Below, piece after piece: positions 7,969 to 15,345 of a stretch of 29,166 bases of DNA. Positions within the stretch are counted from its first letter, which is position 1. The number at the start of each line of letters is the position of its first letter. The stretch comes from UBA6065 sp036565605 (GTDB lineage Bacteria; Patescibacteriota; Minisyncoccia; Phycocordibacterales; UBA6065), in NCBI GenBank assembly GCA_036565605.1, contig DATCXV010000013.1:1-29166 (forward strand). The letters run 5' to 3'. The translations under genes and the position numbers were made by a program. The notes below the pieces were generated by a model that was not told where the DNA came from, did no database searches, and saw nothing but the letters and a program-made list of their open reading frames with translations.

Positions 7969-8441
7969 AGGTTTGCGATATATGATTGATACGAAACGGT
8001 CGACGTTGCGCCACGCCAAAGCCACGAGACCGATGATTGAACCAAAAGCGTACCTTCATCGATGGTACCACCAACCGAAACAATGTCATCAGCCGCATCG
8101 CGACGGACCTGGGAAACAGAAATGGTACGGTAGTAAGTATCATCTACCACTTCAGGCGTAGCGGTAAAACTCCACGACGACACGCCCAGCGAAAGATAGG
8201 TCGTCGATCCGGCAACTGAAGAAAGCATTGTCCAGCCGCCCGCCTTGATAAGGCGGGCGGCCTCAATACCCTCTTCGGCCAAGAGCTCGGCTTTGATGAG
8301 GTTCATATCACGCTCATGCAAGCGCGATATGACCGAGAAAGATCCCAGGAACGCGAGCGACACTACAGCCAACACAGATGCAGCGACCACGACTTCAACA
8401 AGACTTGATCCCCGTTTATCGTGTCGCAAAATAATGCTCAT
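7965..8441 (-). CDS. Prepilin-type pseudopilin (minor pilin, PilV/GspI-like position)
   Basis: The leader MSIILRHDKRG is followed by SSLVEVVVAASVLAVVSLAF: cleavage after Gly11, Glu at +5, and a hydrophobic N-terminal helix. Ser rather than Phe is at +1, which is allowed but less common. A segment with paired Glu (LLAEEGIEAARLIK) resembles minor pilins of the PilV/GspI type. It overlaps both neighbours by ATGA, which indicates translational coupling. Confidence 0.82.
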   Translation of the reverse strand: MSIILRHDKRGSSLVEVVVAASVLAVVSLAFLGSFSVISRLHERDMNLIKAELLAEEGIEAARLIKAGGWTMLSSVAGSTTYLSLGVSSWSFTATPEVVDDTYYRTISVSQVRRDAADDIVSVGGTIDEGTLLVQSSVSWLWRGATSTVSYQSYIANL

Positions 8442-8884
8442 TTGATATTGGCGAGGCCTGTCGATTCGACCATGATCACTTTTTTGGTCGATGGCGAGCC
8501 CCGAAGATACGCTTCAATCATACCAGAGGTCACCGCGTTTCCTGTCACCTTTTTGAACACAAACACATTTTGAGTCGACGAGGCCGAGACATACGACGAA
8601 AACATGAATGTCGAGTTACTCGGCGTGGATGACGAAAACACCGCTCCTTTAAACAAAGTGTACCGATCACCATCAATCTTTACACCGTACTGGTCTGATC
8701 CGACCGATGCCAAAGTCTGCGCGCGAGCCTGGCGCAAGGCCGTTGCAATAGCAGTCGCCGTGGCATCTAGCGCATTTCGTCGCGCTATATTCGCGAACGG
8801 CACGGCCGATACAGCAGCCAATAGGCCGATAACCACCAAGGAAATAATAAGCTCGACTGCTGTAAAACCTTGTGATTTTTTCAT
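8438..8884 (-). CDS. Prepilin-type pseudopilin (GspH/FimT-like)
   Basis: MKKSQGFTAVELIISLVVIGLLAAVS is a classical class-III prepilin signal: cleavage at Gly6/Phe7 and Glu at +5. The region after the helix (ARRNALDATATAIATALRQARAQTLAS) is typical of GspH/FimT pseudopilins. An in-frame start further upstream would give an N-terminal extension lying inside pilC, so I use the ATG at 8884, one base after the pilC stop. Its stop overlaps the next start (ATGA). It is probably part of the minor-pilin tip complex. Confidence 0.86.
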   Translation of the reverse strand: MKKSQGFTAVELIISLVVIGLLAAVSAVPFANIARRNALDATATAIATALRQARAQTLASVGSDQYGVKIDGDRYTLFKGAVFSSSTPSNSTFMFSSYVSASSTQNVFVFKKVTGNAVTSGMIEAYLRGSPSTKKVIMVESTGLANIK

Positions 8885-8885
8885 G

Positions 8886-10097
8886 CTAAATCTTTTCCGA
8901 AAGCGAGTAGATAGGCGAAACCATGGCCAAGGCGAAAAATCCGACGCCCACTCCAATGACAATCATAAGCAAAGGCTCGATGACCGTCGAAAGATCTTTG
9001 GTCTTTTCAGTGACTTCATTTTCATAAAAGACTGCCACTTCCAAAAGCGACTTAGAAAGTGTACCTGTCTCTTCGCCGACACCGATCATCTCACCTACGA
9101 ATGGCGGGTATAGGTCTGGACGATTCGAGAAAAGTGATTCGAGTGTCGACCCCTTTTGAATATCAACGGAGACTCCTGAAAGCATAGATTTGTAATGGAC
9201 ATTCTGAACCACATCAGAGGCTATTTTTATCGCCGCTACCGCATCGACGCCTGAAGAAAGAAGTGATGAAAGAGTGCGAGTTGCTCGAGCGCAGTTCACT
9301 TCGATCGCAATCTTCCCGATCACAGGAAACTTCAATACCAATTTATCGAAAAAGCGCTTACCCACTGAAGAGCGAAAGAAAACGATAAACGCAACGACAA
9401 TTGCCACGACGGCCAAAATGATCATCAGCCAATGCGCTTGAAAGTAATCGGAAGAAGCAATAATAAGCCGGGTCGTAAGCGGCAATTCGACATTGAAGTC
9501 TTTAAATGTGGCTGTAAGCTTTGGTAAGACATACACAAACATAAGCGCGCCAATCGCAAGCATAAGTGTGATGATGATGGCCGGATATAGAAGCGCGCCA
9601 CGCACTTTGCGCTTCAATTCGTACGATTTTTCAAGTTCTTCGCCGACAATCGAAAGCGATTGCGCTAGCGAACCTGATTCTTCACCCGCAGCAACCATCG
9701 ACACCACAAGCGCGCTAAAAGCTTTCGGAAAAGCTGCCATCGACTGGGACAGACTTACGCCTTTGGCCAAATTGTCTTGGATCGAAGTGAAGATCTTTTT
9801 CCATTCCCTGCTCGTCATTTGGCGCTCAAGAACAGTTATTGCCCGAGCAAGCGGCAATCCAGCTTTAAGCATTGCCGAAAGGTTCTTTACGAACATGATC
9901 TTTTCGGTAGCCTTCACACCACCCAGAGAAATTGAGAGAAATCTTTTTGCCGCACCCTTGCTCCCCTCTTCGTGCGCTGATACCACTGCGATTCCTTGAC
10001 TGTGTAAATCTTTGTATAAGACAAAACGATCGGCAGCCTCAGCTGTCGCTTGATATTCTTTGCCATCAGCGCCGATCGCAGTATAAGAAAAACGCAT
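8886..10097 (-). CDS. pilC: Type IV pilus inner-membrane platform protein PilC (GspF family)
   Basis: PilC is the polytopic membrane platform that couples PilB to pilin insertion. MRFSYTAIGADGKEYQATAEA is the usual start of the family. Two T2SSF domains follow: the first has MLKAGLPLARAI and VSMVAAGEESGSLAQSL, and the second has LLSSGVDAVAAIKIA and GEMIGVGEETGTLSKSLLEVA. Hydrophobic segments lie between them and at the C-terminus. From the ATG at 10097 the protein is 403 aa, the normal size; the frame extends upstream but only through the preceding terminator. It heads the pilC-prepilin operon. Confidence 0.95.
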   Translation of the reverse strand: MRFSYTAIGADGKEYQATAEAADRFVLYKDLHSQGIAVVSAHEEGSKGAAKRFLSISLGGVKATEKIMFVKNLSAMLKAGLPLARAITVLERQMTSREWKKIFTSIQDNLAKGVSLSQSMAAFPKAFSALVVSMVAAGEESGSLAQSLSIVGEELEKSYELKRKVRGALLYPAIIITLMLAIGALMFVYVLPKLTATFKDFNVELPLTTRLIIASSDYFQAHWLMIILAVVAIVVAFIVFFRSSVGKRFFDKLVLKFPVIGKIAIEVNCARATRTLSSLLSSGVDAVAAIKIASDVVQNVHYKSMLSGVSVDIQKGSTLESLFSNRPDLYPPFVGEMIGVGEETGTLSKSLLEVAVFYENEVTEKTKDLSTVIEPLLMIVIGVGVGFFALAMVSPIYSLSEKI

Positions 10098-10122
10098 ACG
10101 AATACAGGGAATGTCACCAGAA

Positions 10123-10128
10123 ATTGTA
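10123..10128 (-). promoter_or_regulatory. Extended -10 box of the pilC-prepilin operon
   Basis: The minus strand reads TGGTACAAT, an extended -10 (TGnTACAAT), 25 bases before the pilC ATG and downstream of the terminator of the receiver gene. No convincing -35 is seen. Confidence 0.45.
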
Positions 10129-10157
10129 CCACGACGACCGCATGGATTTTCCGGCAA

Positions 10158-10183
10158 GAAAAAGCCCCGCATCGTACGGGGCT
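10158..10183 (-). terminator. Intrinsic terminator after the receiver-domain gene
   Basis: The minus-strand stem AGCCCCG/CGGGGCT (loop of 7 bases) is followed by TTTTCTT. It separates the receiver gene (stop at 10198) from pilC. Confidence 0.85.
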
Positions 10184-10197
10184 CTGCGCGCGACTGA

Positions 10198-10581
10198 TTA
10201 CTGGAGAAGCTTATTGATCTGATCACGCATTTCCCGTGTGGAAATAGCTTTGTACATGAACAGGTCGACGCCGAGCTTTTTATACATATCAAGAACCTCC
10301 TTCGAAGGCTTGTTGGCATATAACGCCTTCTTGCCTTTAAAGTCTAGGAGGAAAAGCTCCGTAAAAAGGGCTACCCCGTCCAGACCATCCATATTATGGT
10401 CGGAAATGACGAGATCAAAACTGTGAACGCCTTGGCTTTTTATGATCGAAAGTGCCTCTTCCGCACTCCGCGCAGAGATAACAGTATATCCCTGCTGCTC
10501 GAGAAGTTTACGCATGACGTCGCGTATTACTTCTGTGTCATCCGCATGTAGAATGCGGAATTTCTTCAGTTGGTTTTCCAT
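10198..10581 (-). CDS. Stand-alone response-regulator receiver protein (CheY-like)
   Basis: The protein is one receiver domain of 127 aa with no output domain. The acidic pair Asp14-Asp15 (LHADDTE), the phospho-acceptor Asp61 (VISDHNMDGLDG) and Lys111 (LFMYKAIS) are present. The switch Thr/Ser position appears to be Ala (ALYANKP), and the Pro that usually follows the Lys is Ala, so signalling may be unconventional. No histidine kinase is in the window. The gene lies alone between pilB and pilC, with a terminator on each side and its own possible promoter. A role in controlling pilus assembly, as PilG/PilH-type regulators do, is inference from position. Confidence 0.88.
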   Translation of the reverse strand: MENQLKKFRILHADDTEVIRDVMRKLLEQQGYTVISARSAEEALSIIKSQGVHSFDLVISDHNMDGLDGVALFTELFLLDFKGKKALYANKPSKEVLDMYKKLGVDLFMYKAISTREMRDQINKLLQ

Positions 10582-10591
10582 AGTAGAAAGA

Positions 10592-10618
10592 GCAAAAAGA
10601 GCCTTACGCAGGCTCTTT
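10592..10618 (-). terminator. Terminator-like hairpin between pilB and the receiver gene
   Basis: The minus-strand stem AAAGAGCC/GGCTCTTT with loop TGCGTAA continues into TTGCTC. It lies 45 bases after the pilB stop and only about 10 bases before the receiver ATG. If the promoter at 10629-10657 is real, the hairpin is in the receiver gene's leader and could act as an attenuator. Confidence 0.75.
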
Positions 10619-10628
10619 GACTGAAATT

Positions 10629-10657
10629 ACTTTACCTGTTTGCTGATAAAAAGTCAA
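10629..10657 (-). promoter_or_regulatory. Candidate promoter of the receiver-domain gene
   Basis: The minus strand has TTGACT, a 17-base spacer, then TAAAGT, a good sigma-70-like arrangement. It lies mostly between the pilB stop and the hairpin. The start of transcription would fall just before the hairpin. Confidence 0.5.
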
Positions 10658-10662
10658 ATATC

Positions 10663-12432
10663 CTACTCGGTCACCACGCGCAAGACCTCTTCGATCGTCG
10701 TCAACCCTTGCGCCGCAGAGAAGATGCCGTCTTCAATCATGGTAATCATCCCTTCTGCCTTTGCTTGCTTCTCGATCGCATCAGAGGTCGCTCCTTTCAT
10801 GACCAATTCCTTGATTGTCGGTGTCACTTTCAAGACTTCATGGATGCCAATGCGGCCTTTGTAGCCATCACCCTCTTCTCCGACCTCCCTTTTGCCATCG
10901 GTCTTCGGAACACCGAATGTTACTTTATCCCAAGTATCAGTGGGACCGATTATTTTCTCCGCGCGCAAAAGTGAAAGCATGCGGTCCAGATCAATAACCT
11001 TACCAAGCGCTGCAAGTTCGGCTTTGGTCAAGGTACGACGCTCTTTTGTGTCAGCAAGCCGTCGCACCAGACGCTGACCGATTACGACTGAAAGCGTCGA
11101 CACCATAAGAAATGGCTCGATTTTCATATCGAGAAGGCGCGGGATAGCGCCAGCAGCACTGTTTGTGTGCAAGGTCGACAAGACCAGGTGTCCAGTCAGA
11201 GCCGCATTCACCGCCAAAGCTGCCGTTTCGTTGTCGCGGATTTCGCCAACCATGATGATATCGGGATCCTGACGCACCAGCGAACGCAAGCCCGAAGCAA
11301 ATGTGAAGCCGATATCGGGACGAACCTGGGTCTGATTTACGCGTGGCATCTGATATTCAACCGGATCTTCAACCGTTGAAATATTCACATCCGGAGTGTT
11401 CAGAATATCAAGAACTGTATAAAGCGTAGTTGATTTTCCAGAGCCTGTCGGACCTGTTGCCAAAATCATACCTGTCGCCAATTTCGTGGCGTCATGAATG
11501 CGCTCAAGCGCTTCTCCGTGGAAACCCAGATGTTCGAGTGAAAAACCAGACACTGATTCGCGCAAAAGTCGCATAACAGTTTTTTCGCCATAAAATGTCG
11601 GCAAGATCGAAACGCGCAACGATACTTTTTCACCATTCATCTCGACCTTGAATCGACCATCCTGTGGCAAACGCTTCTCATCGAGCTTCAGATTTGAGAG
11701 CACTTTTATACGTGCAGTAACTGACATTTCAGCTTCTTTTGGAAGCACCATAGCGTCATGAAGAAGACCGTCGATACGGTAACGGACTAAAAGCTCCTTT
11801 TCCAAAGGCTCGATGTGAATATCTGAAGCTCCCTGGAGAATTGCGTGCTTCAAAAGCGTGTCGACAATACGGACTACCGGCAAGTCTTCGGCCAATTTTT
11901 TCAAATCTCCCTCTGATGCCTTTGTGCCGCCCATTTCGTCTGAAAGCGCCTTCAAGGTCGCCGTCTCCTGCTTAATCAAATCGCCGAATTCTGCCTTAAG
12001 AGATTTTTGATATTGCAGAAGCACAGACTTGATCGAGTCAGAATCAGTAAGACGCGGCACGATCTTCTGCCCCACCTTCTTTTTCACGAAATCGATCGCC
12101 GACAAATCGTCAGTATCAAGCATGGCAACCTCAAGCGCTTCAGGCGTCTTTTTGAAAGCGACAATATTGTGATTGCGCGCAATCGGCTCGGGAATAAGCG
12201 AGAGTGTTCCGAATTCGATCTTTTGACCTTTTAAATCAACGAACGGAATACCTAAGATATACGCCTGCATCTTGCGCAGATCATCTGCCGTCATAAGGCC
12301 CTTAGAGATTAAGACCTCGCCCAAATTCGTATTTTTCGCACGTGTCTCCTTTTCCGCTTCAGCAAGATCTTTCTTCGAGACAAGTCCCGAATCGGCGATG
12401 AAATCCTTGAGCTGATTCTGCTCGATGTACAT
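10663..12432 (-). CDS. pilB: Type IV pilus assembly ATPase PilB (GspE family)
   Basis: PilB is the cytoplasmic hexameric ATPase that powers pilus extension. Residues 1-150 are a GspE N-terminal (MshEN-like) domain. The motor domain shows Walker A GPTGSGKST (327-335), Asp box TVEDPVEY (353-360), Walker B DPDIIMVGEIRD (389-400) and His box HLVLSTLHTN (415-424). The insert before GYKGRIGIHEVL, where PilB proteins usually carry a zinc-binding tetracysteine motif, has no Cys here. The length of 589 aa is normal. A consensus TATAAT lies 6 bases before the ATG in the 14-base gap after the preceding gene. Confidence 0.96.
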   Translation of the reverse strand: MYIEQNQLKDFIADSGLVSKKDLAEAEKETRAKNTNLGEVLISKGLMTADDLRKMQAYILGIPFVDLKGQKIEFGTLSLIPEPIARNHNIVAFKKTPEALEVAMLDTDDLSAIDFVKKKVGQKIVPRLTDSDSIKSVLLQYQKSLKAEFGDLIKQETATLKALSDEMGGTKASEGDLKKLAEDLPVVRIVDTLLKHAILQGASDIHIEPLEKELLVRYRIDGLLHDAMVLPKEAEMSVTARIKVLSNLKLDEKRLPQDGRFKVEMNGEKVSLRVSILPTFYGEKTVMRLLRESVSGFSLEHLGFHGEALERIHDATKLATGMILATGPTGSGKSTTLYTVLDILNTPDVNISTVEDPVEYQMPRVNQTQVRPDIGFTFASGLRSLVRQDPDIIMVGEIRDNETAALAVNAALTGHLVLSTLHTNSAAGAIPRLLDMKIEPFLMVSTLSVVIGQRLVRRLADTKERRTLTKAELAALGKVIDLDRMLSLLRAEKIIGPTDTWDKVTFGVPKTDGKREVGEEGDGYKGRIGIHEVLKVTPTIKELVMKGATSDAIEKQAKAEGMITMIEDGIFSAAQGLTTIEEVLRVVTE

Positions 12433-12438
12433 ACGATA

Positions 12439-12444
12439 ATTATA
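12439..12444 (-). promoter_or_regulatory. -10 box of pilB, leaderless type
   Basis: A consensus TATAAT ends 6 bases before the pilB ATG. The context ATAGGCTATAAT is the same as upstream of the gene at 12447-12959. Confidence 0.6.
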
Positions 12445-12446
12445 GC

Positions 12447-12959
12447 CTATCCGCGAGCTGTGACCCTGCCTATGAAAAACGCAGCCACCGCAACGATCGC
12501 TGCCGTTGTTACCGCAGGCATAACCGGCACCGATTTTTTGGCAGCACTGTCAATTGAAGCATCTTCGTCGGCTTCGACCTGATACGGAAATGTTGCTTCA
12601 GCAAGAACATTTTGTCCATTCGTGAACCGGACCGAAACCTCGTACGACCCTTCAGTTGGAAAAGCGATGCTAAATGCCGGCACTCCGAATGTCTGGTTTG
12701 CGATCGGACCAGCAAAAAAAGTTTTGCCGTCCCTTTCTATCCGAACCCAAGCGTTATCAAAGGGTATTTTACTTTCACCTGATGCATCGAATAGTTTTAG
12801 ATCGAATGTAGCAGCTTCACCGGGCGCCGCATCGCCGTATCCGATATCGACTTTATATGCACCAATAACCTTTTCAAACGACTCACCAGTCGAATGTGCA
12901 AGTACGAATGACGGAAAAGATGCGCACAGGATAGTGACGATCAATAAGAGCTTTCTCAT
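12447..12959 (-). CDS. Membrane-anchored exported Ig-like protein, unknown function
   Basis: I do not recognise a specific family. Residues 1-21 form a signal peptide (MRKLLLIVTILC, cleavage near VLA/HS). The middle (about 30-125) has beta-strand patterns resembling YtkA/FixH-like or other Ig-like extracellular modules: EAATFDLKLFD, NAWVRIERDGKTFFAG and GSYEVSVRF. The C-terminus has one membrane helix (VTTAAIVAVAAFFIGRV) followed by a short basic tail, so the domain should be held outside the cell membrane. It lies between the Cys-rich pair and pilB, with its own -10 box. There are no Cys in the mature part. Confidence 0.75.
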   Translation of the reverse strand: MRKLLLIVTILCASFPSFVLAHSTGESFEKVIGAYKVDIGYGDAAPGEAATFDLKLFDASGESKIPFDNAWVRIERDGKTFFAGPIANQTFGVPAFSIAFPTEGSYEVSVRFTNGQNVLAEATFPYQVEADEDASIDSAAKKSVPVMPAVTTAAIVAVAAFFIGRVTARG

Positions 12960-12966
12960 GCATCAC

Positions 12967-12972
12967 ATTATA
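12967..12972 (-). promoter_or_regulatory. -10 box of the Ig-like protein gene, leaderless type
   Basis: TATAAT ends 7 bases before the ATG at 12959, within the 19-base gap after the Cys-rich gene. Confidence 0.55.
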
Positions 12973-12978
12973 GCCTAT

Positions 12979-14022
12979 TTACACGCCCTCTGACGGCATA
13001 ATAGGTATGTCGAGAACGGAAGGATCAAGACAGACCTTGAAAGCTTCGCTTGAAAGCCCATCACAAGCTTTAGGCGCATCAGCCCGCGTTACCGTGTTGG
13101 CAAAAAGTGTTCGCCGAACACCTTCTCGGCAATATAACTGCGCACTGAGCCCAGAAATCCTTTTACAGTAGTCGACTGGATCCGTATGAATAGACCTCGA
13201 TTGCGACACTGCGCTTTCGCCGAGACCCCAAAAGCAGGCCTTGCGTTCATCAGCACCAGAAACTGCATCACAGAGCTCTCCTGCTTTCATATGTGCAGTA
13301 TCGAAGTCCGATGAAAGTGCTCTTACCCACCACAAAGCCTGATAGTAATAACATTCTTGTGTGAAATCACTTGAAAGCGCATCGCAAGGAGCATACAAAT
13401 CGCCCGTGGCCACACGAGCCTTAGAGCTTTCGACACTTTCCATCGTATGAAAGTTATTCTCCATGAAAACGCCTCCCGGGCAGCCGCCTAAGGGCTTGTG
13501 CCAGGAGGTAACGCGACACGCTTCCAAGGCTTCGGCAACATTGTCATAACCCACATAACCTAAAATGCCGTGGCCAATACCATGAAGGCACCCTATGTTC
13601 ACCCGGCCGCTTACTGTCGTATTACAAGCCGCATCCAGGTCCTTCACGATCGAAAGACCCTGTTCAATGATAGCCTTACCAGCCAGGCTGTGATAGCAGC
13701 CGAATGAAAAAGTTGGATCACACACAGCAATACCACCCACACCCTCTTTGTCATATATAAGAGCGCCAAAAATATGCGCCATAGCGTGCTGGGTACCGAA
13801 AGGATAGCCCTCACCATCATGCTTGAAATGCTCGTACGCTTCTTGTACGCCATGCGCATCGATATCCTTTTTCCACCGAATACGCAGCGCAGCATAGTCC
13901 GGTTTTCCTGGACTCTTTTCCGACACCGAACCAGAATCATGAAACAACGTGAGCGTAACGGCAACCGCAAGGCAGAGGCAGATAAGAACGATGCGTATCT
14001 GCAAAAAGGCAGCGCGACTCAT
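12979..14022 (-). CDS. Exported Cys/His-rich protein with CxHGxGHG motif (copy 2)
   Basis: I know no named family for this protein. An N-terminal hydrophobic segment (about 9-27) should anchor or export it. It has an ordered set of His and Cys: His79 and His83 (HAMAHIFGALIY), Cys101, Cys109-x-His111, Cys133, then Cys145-Leu-His147-Gly-Ile-Gly-His151-Gly, Cys169 and Cys181. The C-terminal half has Cys pairs spaced about 10-13 residues apart (for example KACDGLSSEAFKVC), which look like small helical hairpins closed by disulfides. All these positions align with the neighbour at 14019-15266, so the two are tandem paralogs, joined by an ATGA overlap. Metal or cofactor binding is possible but inferred. 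Confidence 0.8.
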   Translation of the reverse strand: MSRAAFLQIRIVLICLCLAVAVTLTLFHDSGSVSEKSPGKPDYAALRIRWKKDIDAHGVQEAYEHFKHDGEGYPFGTQHAMAHIFGALIYDKEGVGGIAVCDPTFSFGCYHSLAGKAIIEQGLSIVKDLDAACNTTVSGRVNIGCLHGIGHGILGYVGYDNVAEALEACRVTSWHKPLGGCPGGVFMENNFHTMESVESSKARVATGDLYAPCDALSSDFTQECYYYQALWWVRALSSDFDTAHMKAGELCDAVSGADERKACFWGLGESAVSQSRSIHTDPVDYCKRISGLSAQLYCREGVRRTLFANTVTRADAPKACDGLSSEAFKVCLDPSVLDIPIMPSEGV

Positions 14023-15266
14023 CGAGATGCGGATTGCTGTTTTTCAGGCAGAAGTCGTGAACGACACATACCTTGCGAGCTTGTCGGCATATGATCACAA
14101 ATGTTTTTGCGATACGTAGGATCGTCCCGATTCGCAGCAACTGATCCTATGAACGCCTCGGCGCACGACTTTCCATAACCCCAATTATCGGCCAAAACAC
14201 AGAAGCGAGTCGGAATAGCCGGATCGACATCACCTGCCCAGTACAAAGACCTGACTGCTTCGGAAATACAGTAATTCGCACCGTCAGCCTTGGGCGCAAG
14301 TGAGCACCAGTAGAGCGCCGTGTCCAATTCGTGATCAGACATAGTGCCAATATTTCTAATATCCTTATCATGGGCCATCGGAGCGTATTCTTTACCGAAG
14401 CCACCATAACAGGCTTTGCGATCGTTTCCTGAAAGCTGTTCGCAATACGACATTGCTCTCTTTAGATTCTCAGCCACCGGCTTGGTGCCCTGCTTCTGTC
14501 CTGCTCGTTCGAACAAATGCGGCGTTAGATAGATATAGCAAATCCTCTTTCCTTCTGGAGGAATGATCGAGGTGTCACAGGGGGCCAAGGGATCGGTTGT
14601 GCTGAAATACTTTTTGGATTGCTCTCTCCAAATTTCAGGATCGTGGACGCCAGCCATCATTTCCATGACCGCACCGCCCATGCATTGCACAACCTCTTCT
14701 CCGCGAGCAGGACCCGAAAGATTACACATTTCCATTCCTTTGGCCAAATCGTAACCGTTATAAGCAAGCACACCGTGACCCAGGCCGTGAAAGCACATTG
14801 AATAACCATTTCGTCCGCCCGGTGCTTTTTTGCACGCTTCAACAATATCTGGGAAAGATTGTGGACCCTTTTGAAGCAATGTGTTGATGACAATCTGATG
14901 TGAACAGGCATTTCTAAAGTCCCGTGTGCAATAGACCATACCTCCCGTTCCCTTTTGTTCGTACAAAATGTCGCCGATGCCATGACCGAGCAGATGGATA
15001 TCAGTATTCGGAGGAATATGGGCGCGTTTCAAGACATCAAAGGCATAGACTGCTCCTTTGCGCTTTGCCAAATCATTAAAGTAAGTGGAAAGCTGTGTGA
15101 AGGTCATATGATTTCCTGCCAACTCCTTCACTTCAGGATAGGCGCTTGCAGGATGTGCGAATAAAAGAATAGCTAGGGAAATATTTGCGACAAGAAGCAT
15201 CCAGATAGTGGCCTTTTCGATCTTTTCTTTGCGGTGCTTAGTGAAAAAATGTCGGATATGCTTCAT
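14019..15266 (-). CDS. Exported Cys/His-rich protein with CxHGxGHG motif (copy 1)
   Basis: A basic N-terminus and hydrophobic stretch (21-42, ending ASA/YP) form a signal peptide. The conserved residues are His91 and His95 (HLLGHGIGDILY), Cys113, Cys121-x-His123, Cys145, Cys158-Phe-His160-Gly-Leu-Gly-His164-Gly, Cys181, Cys195, Cys230 and Cys243. Later Cys-pair repeats follow (YCEQLSGNDRKACYGG, WCSLAPKADGANYC, FCVLADNWGYGKSC). There is no CxxCH, so it is not a c-type cytochrome. It is first in a two-gene unit with its own promoter, divergent from a DsbA-like gene 79 bases away, which suggests that its many Cys are oxidised by that enzyme. The function is unknown. Confidence 0.82.
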   Translation of the reverse strand: MKHIRHFFTKHRKEKIEKATIWMLLVANISLAILLFAHPASAYPEVKELAGNHMTFTQLSTYFNDLAKRKGAVYAFDVLKRAHIPPNTDIHLLGHGIGDILYEQKGTGGMVYCTRDFRNACSHQIVINTLLQKGPQSFPDIVEACKKAPGGRNGYSMCFHGLGHGVLAYNGYDLAKGMEMCNLSGPARGEEVVQCMGGAVMEMMAGVHDPEIWREQSKKYFSTTDPLAPCDTSIIPPEGKRICYIYLTPHLFERAGQKQGTKPVAENLKRAMSYCEQLSGNDRKACYGGFGKEYAPMAHDKDIRNIGTMSDHELDTALYWCSLAPKADGANYCISEAVRSLYWAGDVDPAIPTRFCVLADNWGYGKSCAEAFIGSVAANRDDPTYRKNICDHMPTSSQGMCRSRLLPEKQQSASR

Positions 15267-15292
15267 GGTATATGTGCCGCGTAGTTGTTTGA

Positions 15293-15298
15293 ATTATA
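15293..15298 (-). promoter_or_regulatory. Extended -10 box of the Cys/His-rich gene pair
   Basis: The minus strand reads TGATATAAT, a strong extended -10, 26 bases before the ATG at 15266. It is in the 79-base divergent region shared with the dsbA-like gene. Confidence 0.55.
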
Positions 15299-15333
15299 TC
15301 ATCGTGTGAAGCGATTCGTGTTACGGATTGTGA

Positions 15334-15339
15334 TAAAAT
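15334..15339 (+). promoter_or_regulatory. Extended -10 box of the dsbA-like gene, leaderless type
   Basis: TGATAAAAT (TGnTAAAAT) has its hexamer ending 6 bases before the ATG at 15346, so the mRNA probably starts at the ATG. Confidence 0.55.
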
Positions 15340-15345
15340 TTCTGT

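Noticed and set aside
7440..8445. Recoded TGA (code 25) as in Gracilibacteria/SR1
   Set aside because: TGA ends three consecutive prepilin genes in ATGA overlaps at sensible lengths, so it is a stop here.
8884..8962. Upstream start for the FimT-like prepilin
   Set aside because: The extension lies inside pilC and would put 26 residues before the prepilin leader; the ATG at 8884 gives a normal 6-residue leader.
10098..10319. N-terminal extension of PilC
   Set aside because: It would run through a terminator and the receiver gene; the family start MRFSYTA is at 10097.
14019..15266. Multiheme cytochrome c
   Set aside because: The Cys/His-rich proteins have CxHGxGHG and isolated Cys pairs but no CxxCH heme site.
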